A stretch of DNA of 64,000 nucleotides from Lathyrus oleraceus (taxonomy: Eukaryota > Streptophyta > Magnoliopsida > Fabales > Fabaceae): contig NC_066581.1 in assembly GCF_024323335.1 (NCBI RefSeq), positions 461,239,197-461,303,196 of the forward strand, given 5' to 3'. The notes beneath the pieces were generated by a model that saw only the letters and a program-made list of their open reading frames with translations, did not search any database and was not told where the DNA came from. Every line of letters begins with the position of its first letter. The first letter of the stretch is position 1. Below are positions 45,321-58,440 of the stretch, one piece after another. A program made the translations under genes and the position numbers.

Positions 45321-48300
45321 AAGGTCATTCTAGCCGGAGAAGTGAAGGTTAGAGTCTTCATCTCGACGCGGTAGAATGGGCTTAAATAACAGTAATGAGA
45401 CAAATTTTGGTCCCTAAGAGACCTCATGATGCAAATGTATGCATGCAAAAGTAACAAACTCTGTGGGGAATATGGTCCATAAAGAAAAGACGATCCATCG
45501 GAGTAATGCACTCACCAGGAACAGAGACTCTAACAGGACTCTCATGGGGATAAGAAAAAGAAAAAGAATGCGTGAGCAGGACACGACTCTGAATTAGGGG
45601 AAACTGACGCGGCGTGATCAGGACACGACTGGACTGGAGACCTTACTGGGGAGTAAAGGACTCAAACTGACTCAAACTATCCACGAAGGATACTTCGGAT
45701 GAAAATCCGGACTCGGACTGGGGAAAAAAAATTCACACAGAATCTCCCTGTCGGGGAAAATTGCATATATTGGGGAAAACACCAATACAGCAAAAGGGTA
45801 AAATCACAACGGAAACTCCACTAGGGAATGTCTAACAAAGAGACTCTCCTGGAGAAAAAACTGCAATATGAGGTGTTACCGGCTACTGTGTAATAAACTC
45901 AAAGAGACATGTGATCTAAACACCGGTTACTGGGTGAAAGAACAACAAGCTCAGGAAGAATGAATATCTAAGACCGATATAAGGGTGAGAGATATCAATC
46001 AACCAAACGTCTGAGAAAGACCTGAAAAAGGTACATCAACTCAGGAAAATCTGACTCCACAGGGGACCAAGGTCATAATAGGGAGCAGAAAGGAAGGAAC
46101 ACCAGGGATACCTGTTACTGGGTATATAATAGGTGACCGACCGAAGCGTGAATTGGTATATATGCCAAAACACTCATCATCCAGAAGGAGGGCTTGAAAA
46201 AGCAAATCGACTTACAGGATGGACATTCGAATTCGCAACGGGAAAACGAATCTTACTCAGCTGGGGAAAAAACCCAAAGAGCGCATGAGATATAATATCC
46301 ATTACCGTCAGAACATGGATAGTATACTCGCATGAGATATATTATCTATTACCGTCAAAACGTAGATAGTATACTCGCATGGAAGGAACACCAGGGATAC
46401 CGGTTACTGGGTATATAATAGGTGACCGACCGAAAAGAGAGACAATCGATACCAACCCCAACAAGGTAAACGAAAGATAACTCACAGGGGATAAATTGCA
46501 AGCATCCGGCAATTATCCAAGAGACACAAAGAATATTCGATTCCACAAAGGAATACGGAACTTACTCGACTGGGGAAACACAACAGGCTTCGACTGAAGA
46601 GTGCATGAGATATATTATCCATTACCGTCAGAACGTGGATAACATACTCGCATGGAAGATTATCCACAACCGGTTACTGGGTTAATAAAGGATAAATCAA
46701 CCGAAAAGAAAGGCATCGGGATACCATAACTAGGTATATAAAGATGACCGATCAAAGGGAGACGATCATTACCAACAAAAGGGTAAATGAAAGATGACTC
46801 ACTGGAGATACATTGATAAACATCAATGATCCGGGGAACAAATCACTGGCATACGGTGAAAGGATCCGCTGAGGATAAAATTGCTAGCATCCGGCAATTA
46901 TCCACAAGGACAGATTTGTTGGGGGTACAATTGCTAGCATACGACAATTACCCAGAAGAAAGAGGAAATATCAACATCGAATACTGGATGAAGATAACCA
47001 CAAAGAGTAACCATCATCGGTTAGGATGAACAACAAGGTTAACTCTGCAAAAGGGAGAAATTAGGATTTACAACTACCGAATACGGGGTAGAAGACCAAA
47101 ATTCTGGATGAGGATAAAATTGCTAGCATACGGCAATTATCCACAATAAAGCACAGACTCCGCTAGGGAGACAACAACATAGGATTTACAACTACCGACT
47201 ACTGGGTAGAAGACCACAAAATCCACCATCAACCAGAATGAACCACAAAGGTTGCCTCTGCTAGGGGATAAAAGTATGATTTATAACTACCAAATACTGG
47301 GTAGAAAACCAACAACTCTCCGCGTGGGGAATGAAAGAATCACAACTCCGCACGGGAAACAACATAGGGTTTATAACAAACCACCAACTGCTGAGGAGCA
47401 AGAAGAAATAGGATTTACGACTACCGAATATTGGGTAGAAAACCATCGACTCTTGCTGAGGAACAAAGAATGTTCACAAACACCTATTCCACAAAAGGGA
47501 AAAAGGTATACAGGATTTACAACTACCAGCTACAGGGTAGGAAACCAAAAAGATAGGACTTATAACTACCGGTACAGGGTATAAGCCCAAACTCCACTGG
47601 GGATAAAAAGAACTATTGTCGGTTACTGGGTAATTCATTCATTTATTCCACAGGGAAGCACAAGAGACAGTTGAAAAAGAAATGCCAATTCAGGATCAAA
47701 CCAAAAAGGCAAACTGAATCAAAACTCATCCTAATGAGGATATAACTCAATAGGAATATCCATCCCAATATATGTGTTGGGAGGAAACGGAAAAAACCGT
47801 CATCCACGAGGGTATATCTCAGTGGGGAATTGCAGAAGGAAAGACAGACACTTTTTGCTTATGGGGCTGACTCTATATTGAGAGATTAGACACCCGACAT
47901 CTGCTTGGGAAGATCTACTGGAGAGATCTATATCACCGTTAGCAGGAGACAACAAACAAAAGATATATGGCGAAGAATGCAATGATGAATATCTGAATGT
48001 TGAAAGTATGCATGAACATGCGTGATTCATGTTTGATTAATGCTGACAAAACAGACATATCTAACACGAACAGGCCAAGGAATCAAAAGCCCGGTACTAC
48101 ACTTCCAGAGGAAAAAATCCAAAGAAATCCAACTGGAAAGCCAATCTGCTGGAGATCTACATGCTGAAAAGCAAAGATCTACTGGAAAGAAAAAGATCAG
48201 AGATATCAAAGAAAATCACAAAATCTCTGAGTGATGGATCATTAATTAACCCAACTAGGGAACAGAAGTTCGCAACAGGCAGAAACTGCCACAAAGACAA

Positions 48301-49680
48301 ATCTGTTGGGGACAATGGAGAAATCCCGAGATTTCTGCAGGGGGATCCTCAGTATTAACTGGAAAACAAGAGTTCACTGCACAAGCGAGAACTGCTGAAG
48401 AGAACAGAACACACAAGTAGAATCTAGCCGCACACCAACTCTACTGGGGATCAAAAGCATCAGGAAATCAACCAAATCTAAATGAATGATAGATCACCAA
48501 CCAGCATAGGGAATAGAAGTTCTCAACAGGCAAAACCTGCCATAAAAGCAACTCTGTTGAGGATACCAACTCCGTTGGGGATACTGCAGGGAAACATTAC
48601 AGACACAATCCACCGTACCACAAATCTACTGGAGAATTGTCTGAGGATGAGAAGGAGAACTGGTGATCAACCACCAAATACTGATCCTTCCAAGAAGAAA
48701 CCAGCAACTGCTGAGGAGGAAATAATCACTGCTCTGCTGAAGGAATAAGAGGTGGAAAACCTCAACGAGCACTCTAATGGAGAGAGATAGCATAAAATGA
48801 AGTATATCACGCCAACAACTCCCCTGGCGAATATACTGAGGAAACAGACGAAGTACCGGGATGTCAACCCACCAACTACCGAATCTTCTAAAAGGAAAGC
48901 ACCCATGCTGGGGAGAGAATGCTGTTGGAAAACTGAAGTTTCCAACAAGTACTCTGCTCAAAAATCTCAAAAGAAGCTCTGCTTAGGGAACAACCCTAAC
49001 AACGATCTGGATAAAGAGGATACAACCATGCCAGGAATATGAACAAATGTCTTACCCTGTTGGAAATCATGCCACCCTTGGGAGAGCACTGAGAAATTCT
49101 TAAGTATCCTTTCATCATTGTGAATGTTCACTTTGTTTAAAACAATAATTTGAAAAATTTATTTGTTTAAAACAATGACATTTTATCAATTAAAACATGC
49201 AAAACATTTGTTGAATTGAAACAATTAAGAGTGCAAATAATTGGCTAAAAGCTCAAATTGATTTGATGGAATGGTAGCCTTCAAATGGCAAGACTCCATA
49301 GATCTGTACAAGTTTGAAATCAGTGATATATATTGGAAGAGGGCTACATTGAACATAATGATCCTTTCTCTACCAATTGGAATTTCGATGTATTCGAAGC
49401 TTCAGTTGACGACGAATCGAGAATCTCTGACGAAAAGACAGCTATGGAACAGAAAGTCTTGTCAGGATGCAGTTACTTGTCGAATCCCTAATTTTTGCCT
49501 AGATTGCCCCACGGTGAGGTACTCAAATCTATCGGGATGTAAATTCATTTTTTCAAGTCTCTAACTTTTGCCTGGATCACCCTTTCGGGTTCTCCACCGA
49601 GACGCTCATTTTTGCCTAAGCCGCCCTTTCGGGTTTTCAACTTAGCGAGCTATTCTGTTTTTCTTTTACTTATTTTTTTT
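45308..49680 (-). other. Ogre D 3' untranslated region (4.4 kb)
   Basis: Between the integrase stop and the LTR lies a long non-coding tract. Written on the plus strand it is full of variants of ACCGGTTACTGGGTATA (about 14 between 45,890 and 47,620), a 47-bp tandem unit (46283-46376) and a segment that recurs about 290 bp apart (46090/46380). The part next to integrase matches the Ogre B 3' UTR. Open frames here are not conserved in B. I see no env-like protein. Confidence 0.75.
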
Positions 49681-50658
49681 TTAGGCAAAGTATTTCTTGA
49701 CTGCATCTGAATTCACAGGACGAGTGAAATCCTCCCCATCCATTGTTGTAAGCATCAAAGCACCGCCTGAAAAGGCTCTCTTAGCAACATATGGACCTTC
49801 ATAATTCGGAGTCCACTTGCCCCTGGAATCGGGAGCGAAAGATAAAACTTTCTTGGGCACCAGGTCGCCTTCTCGGAACACACGAGGTTTGACCTTCTTA
49901 TCGAATGCTTTCTTCATTCTCTGTTGATATAACTGACCATGACACATGGCAGTCAATCGCTTCTCTTCAATCAAATTCAGTTGGTCATAACGACTCTGGA
50001 TCCATTCAGCCTCAGTCAACTTGGCTTCCATCAAGACTCTCATTGATGGGATCTCCACCTCTACTGGGAGAACAGCCTCCATGCTGTAAACAAGAGAAAA
50101 AGGGGTTGCCCCTGTTGAAGTGCGGACAGATGTACGATAACCATGCAAAGCAAATGGCAGCATCTCATGCCAATCTTCGTACGTAACAACCATCTTCTGG
50201 ATAATCTTCTTGATATTCTTGTTAGCAGCTTCAACAGCCCCATTCATCTTTGGTCTGTAAGGAGAGGAATTATGGTGTGCAATCTTGAACTCAGCGCATA
50301 ACTCTTCCATCATCTTATTATTCAGATTAGATCCATTATCAGTAATGATCTTATCTGGCACACCATAACGGCAAATCAGCTGATTCTTGATAAACTTCAC
50401 GACCACCTGCCTGGTCACATTCGCATACGAAGCGGCTTCAATCCATTTGGTGAAGTAATCAATTGCTACGAGAATAAACCTGTGTCCATTGGACGCTTTC
50501 GGTTCAATCATGCCAATCATGTCAATTCCCCACATAGAGAAAGGCCATGGTGATGAAATCACATTCAGAAGTGTCGGAGGAATATGAATCTTATCCGCAT
50601 AAATCTGACACTTGTGGCATTTCTTCACATATTTGCAGCAGTCAGACTCCATTGTCAG
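49681..50658 (-). pseudogene. Ogre D integrase (catalytic triad intact)
   Basis: One frame continues from RNase H through a TGA (AGYY-stop-LTM, where C keeps tryptophan) and is then open for 323 codons to DAVKKYFA. The zinc module is CCKYVKKCHKCQ with histidines upstream of the stop (HEGSFGTHSNGH). DDE: WGIDMIG, ITDNGSN and NGAVEAAN. A GPY-like segment NYEGPYVAKRAF and the tail REGDLVPKKVLSF follow. It would insert cDNA in the nucleus. A single stop separates it from RT. Confidence 0.9.
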
Positions 50659-53143
50659 TCAATAGTAGCCTGCTCTCAGCATCTTTCTAGCCATGGCATG
50701 TCCATTGGAATGAGTACCAAATGAACCCTCATGGACCTTAGTCATCAACAGGTTTGCTTCGTGTCTATCCACGCATCTGAGCAAAACCATGTCAAAATTT
50801 CTCTTATAAAGCATTTCACCACTGAGGTAGAAACTGCCTGACAACCTTCTTAGAGTTTTCCTATCTTTCACAGATGCTCCAGGCGGGTAGACCTGGTTCT
50901 GGAGGAAATTCTTGATATCGAAATACCAAGGCTTGTCATCATTCACTTCTTCAACTGCAAATACATGAGCTGGTCTATCCAAGCGCATCACGGTAATATT
51001 GGGAACTTCATTCCAATACTTGACTACAATCATTGAAGCAAGCGTAGCAAGCGCATCTGCCATCCGATTATCCTCACGAGGAATATGATGAAAGTCAACC
51101 TCTGTAAAGAATGTTGAAATCCTCCTTGCATAATCTCTGTACGGAATGAGACCAGGCTGATTCGTCTCCCACTCTCCCTTGATCTGATTAACAACCAAAG
51201 CCGAATCACCATACACATCAAGATGCTTGATTCTCAAATCGATACATTCTTCTAATCCCATAATACAGGCCTCATACTCAGCCATATTATTCGTGCATTT
51301 GAAAGTTAGCCTTGCTGTAAACGGAATATGCGTGCCATGAGGAGTAATGATTACTGCCCCAATTCCATTTACATACTGATTCACAGCACCATCAAACACC
51401 ATCGTCCATCTGGAACCAGGTTCCGGACCTTCATCAAGTGTAGGCTCATCACAATCTTTCATTTTCAAATACAGAATCTCCTCATCTGGGAAGTCGTACT
51501 GAACAGACTGATGATCTTCAATCGGCTGGTGCGCCAAATGGTCAGCCAAGATACTACCTTTGATAGCTTTCTGAGCTCGATACTCGATATCATATTCAGA
51601 CAACAACATCTGCCAACGGGCAATCCTCCCAGTTAAAGCAGGCTTCTCGAAAATATACTTGATTGGATCCATTCTAGATATCAACCAAGTTGTATGATTT
51701 ATCATGTACTGGCGTAAACGCTTAGCAGCCCAAGCCAAAGCACAACACGTCTTCTCAAGCATAGAGTATCGAGACTCACAATCAGTAAACTTCTTACTGA
51801 GGTAGTATATAGCAGATTCTTTCTTCCCTGATTCATCTTGTTGACCGAGTACACAACCCAGCTAGTCTTCAAGAACAGTCAAATACATGATCAGAGGTCT
51901 TCCTTCTACAGGCGGAGACAAGATCGGAGGTTCAGACAGATACTCTTTGATACTGTCGAAAGCTTTCTGGCAATCCTCGGTCCAATCATGAGACTGATCT
52001 TTTCGGAGGAGCTTGAATATCGGCGCACATGTGGCAGTCATGTGGGATATAAATCTGGAAATATAGTTCAAGCGGCCAAGAAAACCTCGGACTTGCTTCT
52101 CAGTTTTGGGCGCAGGCATCTCTTGTATTGCTTTGACCTTTGCAGGATCAACCTCAATACCTTTCTCGCTGACAACAAAACCCAACAACTTGCCAGAACG
52201 GACTCCAAATGTACATTTGTTCGGATTCAGACGAAGCCTAAACTTCCTCAGACGCTGAAAAAGCTTCAACAAATGCTCAACATGTTCAACTTCCGTTCGG
52301 GACTTAGCAGTCATATCATCAACATAGACCTCTATCTCCTTGTGCATCATATCATGAAACAAGGTAGTCATAGCACGTTGATACGTGGCTCCGGCGTTCT
52401 TCAAACCGAAGGGCATCACTCGATAACAGAATGTTCCCCAAGGTGTGATGAATGTTATCTTCTCCATATCCTCGGGTGCCATCTTGATTTGATTATATCC
52501 GGAAAATCCGTCCATAAAGGAAAAGACTTTGAATTTAGCTGTATTGCCTACCAACATATCAATGTGTGGTAGAGGAAAATCATCTTTCGGACTAGCTTTA
52601 TTCAAATCTCTGTAATCCACACACATTCGGACTTTTCCATCTTTCTTAGGCACAGGCACAATATTGGCCACCCATAGAGGATATGTAGAAGTCACCAAAA
52701 ACCCCGCATCAATTTGCTTCTGAACTTCCTCTTTGATCTTTACTGCCATATCTGGATGAGTTCTTCTGAGCTTCTACTTCACAGGCACGCACTCAGGCTT
52801 CAAAGGCAGGAAATGTTGCACAATATCTGTATCTAGACCTGGAATGTCTTCATACGACCAAGCAAAGATATCGGAATATTCTCGTAGCAAACTGATCAAC
52901 CCCTTCTTGACAGACTCTTCAAGAAGTGCCCCAATCTTCACCATACGAACACAATCTTCAGACCCCAAGTTGACTGTTTCCAGATCTTCGAGATGCGGCT
53001 GAATGATCTTCTTCTCGTGCTCAAGGAGACGGGTAATCTCATCAGGAATCCCTTCAACATCATCTTCCTCTGCCTCAAATACAGGGAATTCAAAATTGGG
53101 AGATGGCGTTGGATCATTATGTTCAATGGGTTTTAGAATCAAC
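50659..53143 (-). pseudogene. Ogre D reverse transcriptase and dual RNase H
   Basis: Second exon of pol: LILKPIEHND, acidic linker, RT with VPVPKKDGKVRMCVDYRDLN, FMDGFSGYNQIKM, YVDD (52315-52326) and LGFVVSEKGIEVDP. A gypsy RNase H and the archaeal-type RNase H (FDGAVNQYVNG, EYEACIMGLEECID, VYGDSALVVNQ, DNRMADALAT) follow. Only two stops interrupt it: TAG in VPVK-stop-KLRR (52774) and TAG in VLED-stop-LG (about 51860). There are no frameshifts. RT, RNase H and integrase would be released by the protease from the spliced product. Confidence 0.92.
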
Positions 53144-53415
53144 CTGCATAATGATTTTGGATAATAAAAAGCTTTAGAATTTAAACAAGCAAACCATTAT
53201 GCAGATGAAAAGGTTGCTTTTATTCTTTTTTTTTTTTTAGGGTTTTTTGTGATCACCGATTTCATGCAAAAGCAAAAAGTGAAAGCAAAAGGAAAAACAA
53301 ATCTTTAACAATGCATTAATTGAATGAAAATATCATTGTATAAATGCTGCCAACAATGTCATCACTTCTCCTTTTGGCATGGGAGAAGGGTTTTGAAACA
53401 AAGTGAACATATTAC
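53144..53415 (-). other. Ogre D intron (272 bp)
   Basis: Minus-strand donor GTAATATG at 53415 and acceptor TATGCAG ending at 53144. Splicing keeps SAL-ILKPIEHND in frame, as in B and C. Confidence 0.8.
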
Positions 53416-55061
53416 GCTGACTTATGAATGACCGTAGGAACATCCACAGCGACCCAATTATGGCAGACACCACCAGGAATAACGAAGTTGCTCAAATCCT
53501 CTGCATCCTCTTCCAGAATAGCAGCAGCTTCCTCAGCTTGATCAGCATGGATGAAACCTCCACTCTTGAACAGCCCTTGCTTGTTAAAGACCCCAGAAGA
53601 ATAGCCAATGCCAGCCCGGGATTTGTTGTCTTCGAGCTCAATCATCTTCCCTAAACCAGCAACTGCACCACATTCAATGGCCAGTTTCGCATCACGATAG
53701 GAAGCAAATGAAGGAGACTTCTTCTCAATCGGCTCAGCAATAGACAAAGCTTGGAAAGGCGTTCCAACTTCATCCTCAGCATCAATATATGAGAAAGAAG
53801 ACAGGTGGCTAACCAGGAGAGCCTTTTCTCCCCCTACCACGACCAATTTCTTATTCTTAACGAATTTCAGCTTCTAGTGTAGGGTGGATGTCACGTCGCC
53901 AGCCTCGTGAATCCATGGTCTACCAAGGAGACAACTATAAGATGGGTGGATATCCATAACCTGAAAGGTAACTTGGAAATCACTTGGTCCAATCTTGATT
54001 AGGAGATCAACTTCCCCAATCACAGTCTTACGCGACCCATCGAAAGTTTTCACAACAACACCACTCTGCCTCATGGGAGGCCCCTGATATGACAATCTCG
54101 AAAGAGTGGACTTTGGCAATACATTTAAAGATGACCCAGTGTCCACCAACACGTTGGACATGGTGTCGTTCTTGCAGTTCATGGAAATATGTAAAGCCAT
54201 GTTGTGGTCTCTTCCCTCCTCAGGGAGATCAGCGTCACAGAAACTCAAAGTGTTGCAAGCAGTAATGTTTGCAACTATACTGTCAAACTGTTCAATAGTG
54301 ACATCGTGATCAACATAAGCCACATCCAATACTTTCTGCAGAGCCTCCCTATGGGGTTCTGAATTCAGAAGTAAAGATAGCACGGAGATCTTGGACGGCG
54401 TTTGTAGAAGCTGGTCTACAACGTTGTACTCACTCTTCTTGATGAGCCTCAGCATCTCATCACAGTTTTCATTCACAATGCCACTAGGGCCAACCGAAGA
54501 AGTATGAGTCTTTTGTACAGAGGAGGGTTTGGCTACAGGTGCCGGATTCGGAACATTCACTGTATTCCCAACCGGACGCTCAGCAGAATCGGAAACAACA
54601 GCTCCAGCCTGAGGCTTAGGCGCTGAAAACACACGACCACTACGGGTCAATCTGCTTACATCAGCAATATTTACCACAGAAGTTGAAGGCAAAGGTACTT
54701 CTTTCCCATCTTCCACAGCAACAGCACTGTAACGAAAGGGAATCGCTTTCTCAGAAGCATAAGGCACAGGGCCTGCAGGTTTGATCACCAAAGAAGGAGA
54801 AACCTTCGGATTGCTACCATCATAACGGATGACAACAGGCTCAGGAATCTTGAACACAGGAGAAATCACATTCACCTCAGGTTCGTCTTCATCAACATTT
54901 CTGTTTTGAAGAATCTCAATGGTACCATCATCTAACAGCTCTTGAAGCTCTCTGCGCACTTGCCGACAACCCAAACGATTGACGGAGCAGATACGGCATT
55001 TGTCATGGTCGTGCTCCATATGACTGTAATCACACAGCAGACGATGCAACTCGACCAATGA
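53416..55061 (-). pseudogene. Ogre D protease exon
   Basis: Continues the gag frame after a TAG. An N-terminal Cys/His segment (CDYSHMEHDHDKCRICS) and a long proline-rich spacer precede the aspartic protease with VLVDTGSSLNVLPKS (DTGS near 54130-54141), GVVVKTFDGSRKTVIGE and LLGRPWIHEAGD. TAG interrupts TLH-stop-KLKFV (about 53871). The exon closes with NWVAVDVPTVIHKSA at the splice donor. The active site is intact, unlike in Ogre C. Confidence 0.9.
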
Positions 55062-56807
55062 CTATTGAATATGGCTTACATACTTGACTTTATACTTGCC
55101 AGGGCAATCCTGGACCATGTTAACTGACTTCCCATGCTCGGGTAATGGGTTCTTTGTAACATTGGGGCCTGAGTCCTCAAAGCTCAGAATGCCGCATCTC
55201 ATAAGGTCTTGCACCTTAGTCTTCAACGGATAGCAGTTCTCTATATTGTGTCCCGGAGCACCAGAATGATAAACACAATGTTGGTCGGGCTTGTACCACC
55301 ACTGCAGGTTAGCAGGCACAGCCGGAGGATCCCTCGGGGTAATCAGTTTCCGCTCTATTAAAGAGGGATATAGCTCAGCATATGACATAGGAATAGGATC
55401 GAAAGTGATCTTGTTCCTATCATAATTCAAATTAGCTTGATTACTGTTGCTACGAGGCTGGTAAGCCTGTTGCTGTGGGCGATGTTGTTGTTGATACTGA
55501 GGTTGTTGCTGATTATGCTGATTGTTGTCTCTGAAGACAGGTGCTATATAAGCCACCTGATGCTGGTTGCTGGCATGACGCACAGGCTTCCTCTTGGCAG
55601 AGGGTCTTCTTGGTTTAGCATGGGATTGCACAACATGTGCCTCCCCATCTTTCTTCTTAAACGCCCCATATCGTTTAGAAGAGCCTTCATCCTTGGATAG
55701 ACGTCCTTCCCGGACTCCTTCCTCCAATCGCATCCCCATGTTCACCATTTCGGTGAAATCAGAGGGAGCACTAGCGACCATCCGCTCATAATAAAATGAA
55801 CTAAGAGTTTTCAGAAAGATCTTAGTCATCTCCTTCTCTTCCAGCGGAGGAGTAATCTGAGCTGCCAGCTCTCGCCACCTCTGGGCGTACTCTTTGAATG
55901 TCTCTTTGTCCTTCTGGGACATGGCTCTGAGTTGATCACGGTCAGGAGCCATATCAACATTATATTTATACTGCTTGACGAAGGCTTCGCCAAGATCGTT
56001 GAAGGAATGGATGTTTGCACTATCAAGGCTCATATACCAACAAAGAGCTGCACCAGACAAACTATTCTGAAAATAATGAATCAGCAGTTGATCATTATCT
56101 GTCTGAGTAGACATTTTCCTAGCATACATAACCAGGTGGCCGAGAGGGCAGGTGTTCCCCTTATACTTCTCAAAGTCAGGGACTTTGAATTTGACGGGTA
56201 TCTTCACACCGGGAACCAAACAGAGTTCAGCAGCAGATTTGCCGAACAAATCTTTCCCTCGGAGGGTCTTCAATTCCTTGCGAAGTTCGAGGAATTGGTC
56301 ATTCATAGCTTCCATCTTCTCATTAACATTTGGGCCCTCAGACGGCTCAGAATGATAGATGGTGTCGTCTACCCTGGGAGTGGTATGCACGACAGGAGGA
56401 GGCATTGCAAGGACCGGGCTAGATGCCGGCATGGAAGCAAATGTAGGAGCTGGAATATCTGGCATGAAACCAGGAGGCATACCCCACGGAAACCCGACTG
56501 GCATGGCTGGCATGGCTGGCATGAAGTGAGCACTAGCAGCTGGCACAGTTGACGCAACTACTTCAGATATAACAGTCCTCTGGGGAGGAGTTGCAGGTGG
56601 TGGAGATGGTTGATTCTGGGCAGCCAAGAATTGCTCCATCAGAGCACTCAATCTGGCAACTTCTTCTTTCAGCTCACGGTTCTCTTGTTCTAACTGATCC
56701 ATCACTCTTGCAGAATTGGCTCGGGTGTAGTACCGATGAGTCAGCTTGTCTTCAAAATAAATGAAGAGCACAGAGTTAGGCCACAGACAAGAAGACCAGA
56801 AGAACAC
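55062..56807 (-). pseudogene. Ogre D gag, open for 581 codons
   Basis: The open frame starts at 56807. The likely initiator is the ATG at 56702 (MDQLEQENRELKEEVARL), which opens a coiled coil also found in C. A proline/methionine-rich region (MPVGFPWGMPPGFMP) follows, then a retrotransposon-gag core (GNTCPLGHLVMYARKMSTQ, YAQRWRELAAQI, MRLEEGVREGRL), a Gln-rich stretch and a zinc-knuckle-like CX2HX5HX4C (CVYHSGAPGHNIENC). TAG after KYVSHIQ (55062-55064) separates it from protease; in C the position is a glutamine codon. So gag itself is whole, but the gag-protease fusion is interrupted. Confidence 0.9.
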
Positions 56808-57002
56808 CTGCTTATGCGAGATGATGCATGCAATGCTCGTGCATATGCTTTGTTTTTATTTCAAGGAACTTTTAGGGTTCTATTTGCAAATTTTGAAATT
56901 TAAAGCATTTAATAGCATATGGAGAAATATCTCATCGAATATATTTGAGACAAAGAAGTACAACATTATTGATTATTACAAGGGAAAAGGAAAATGAACA
57001 TC

Positions 57003-58440
57003 CTATGGATCCCTAGAAGCTCGAGATGCTGGAAGACGAGATACACAAAGCCTCTTGATCTCTCTCTCATATGCTGCTTCCATATCCGCTTTCTCCTTAG
57101 CAAGTCGATCATACTTCCTCTTCCAGAATTTGGAAGACTGAGGAAGCAGAGGAGTCCAGGTATCATCCGGATCATCTATCACCTGATGCTCGAGGAATTC
57201 GATCAGAGCATCCTTCTCTTTGATTTGCTGAAGCAACTCTTATCTCTCACGGATCCAGGCACGTGAAAGGTCTTCTTCTCTCAACTCCTCTACGCCTTGG
57301 TTAGGGATGGTTGAGGGCCCAACCACAACCAACGGTGTAGGTCTTGGATAATCATATGGCATAAGATACTCAGATGCTCTCTGTCTGACCCAAGAAGTAT
57401 ACGGCTCCAAAGCAATGCAGTTCTTCGGACCCAACTCATTCCTACCCTTCTTGTGAATCTTGCGCCAAGCGCGGACCATTCTGGCTTTCAGGCCTTGGGG
57501 ATCTTTACCCTCCTGAAAGAACACACCTTCTAACAGAATGTTATGAGGTTTATCCTTTAGGGGGAACCCAAGCTGACGACGTGCTAAGATAGGGTTGTAG
57601 TTGATCCCACCACATGTACCAAGAAGAGGCACATTAGGGAATTCACCACAATAATCAATGATCTGAACAGTATCATACACGCGATCATACCAAGAGATAT
57701 CGTCATTAGTGAGAGACATAAGTCTCGTAGACCACCGTAGACATCCCTTGTTCTCCTTGAAAGCGACCGTCTGCGGTAAGTGAGAAATAAACCACTTATA
57801 CAACAGAAGCAAACAGCACACAATAGCTCCTCCACCCTTTGCATTCCTCAGATGCAAAGAGAAATAGGCATCACCCAACAGAGTAGGAACGGGATTAAGA
57901 ACAGAGAAGATCCTAATGGCGTTCACATCCACAAATTTGTCGATGTTGGGGAACAATACCAAACCATAGATAAGCAGCACGAAGATGGCCTCAAAGGCAT
58001 CCTCACTCATGGCCTTCCCATAAACGGTAGCTTGAGCGACGAGGAAATCAGAAGGAAGACCCTGAATTCCACCTTTGGTGGTCATGTGCGCCTCAATAAA
58101 GGATTCATCTATGTGCAACAAGTCTGTGATCTCTCGAGAAGTCGGAATACTCTCTAAGCCACTGAACGGCACCTGATCCAGAATAGGAATACCCACAAGA
58201 TGAGCATACTCCTCGAGCGTAGGCAACAGCTGAAAGTCCGGAAAAGAGAAGCAATGATACAGAGGATCATAGAACTGCGCCAAAGTACTCATCAACCTGA
58301 GTAGTCAACAGAGGCAGAAGCTTCCCATAACGAGCTTTGAAACCCAAGGGATCCAATACATAAGATGTCAGATTCCTTAACTCTTTCAGATCGGGCTGTC
58401 GAAAGCTGTACTTCTTTGTATGCCTTTTTGGTCTTTCCAT
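57003..58440 (-). pseudogene. Ogre D ORF1, one deletion and one stop
   Basis: Starts at ATG of MERPKRHTKKYSFRQPDLKE (58440). After TTQVDE the frame is lost through an 11-bp deletion relative to Ogre C, between two GATGA repeats (near 58,293). It then runs open as MSTLAQFYDPLYHCF to RER-stop (57240) and continues ELLQQIKEKDALIEF to TAG at 57003. About 480 residues without the lesions. It has the same layout as C: helical body, WSTRLMSLTNDD motif and C-terminal coiled coil (EKADMEAAYEREIKRL). The function is unknown, but the frame is kept in both copies. Confidence 0.82.

Noticed and set aside
47252..47584. Apparent 110-codon gene in the Ogre D 3' UTR
   Set aside because: Made of the dispersed TACTGGGTA repeats, antisense to the element and not conserved in Ogre B.
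51838..52572. Long plus-strand open frame (244 codons)
   Set aside because: It is exactly antisense to the Ogre D reverse transcriptase, whose motifs and family match are on the minus strand.
55932..56552. Plus-strand open frame of 206 codons
   Set aside because: Antisense to Ogre D gag; low-complexity translation and no family resemblance.
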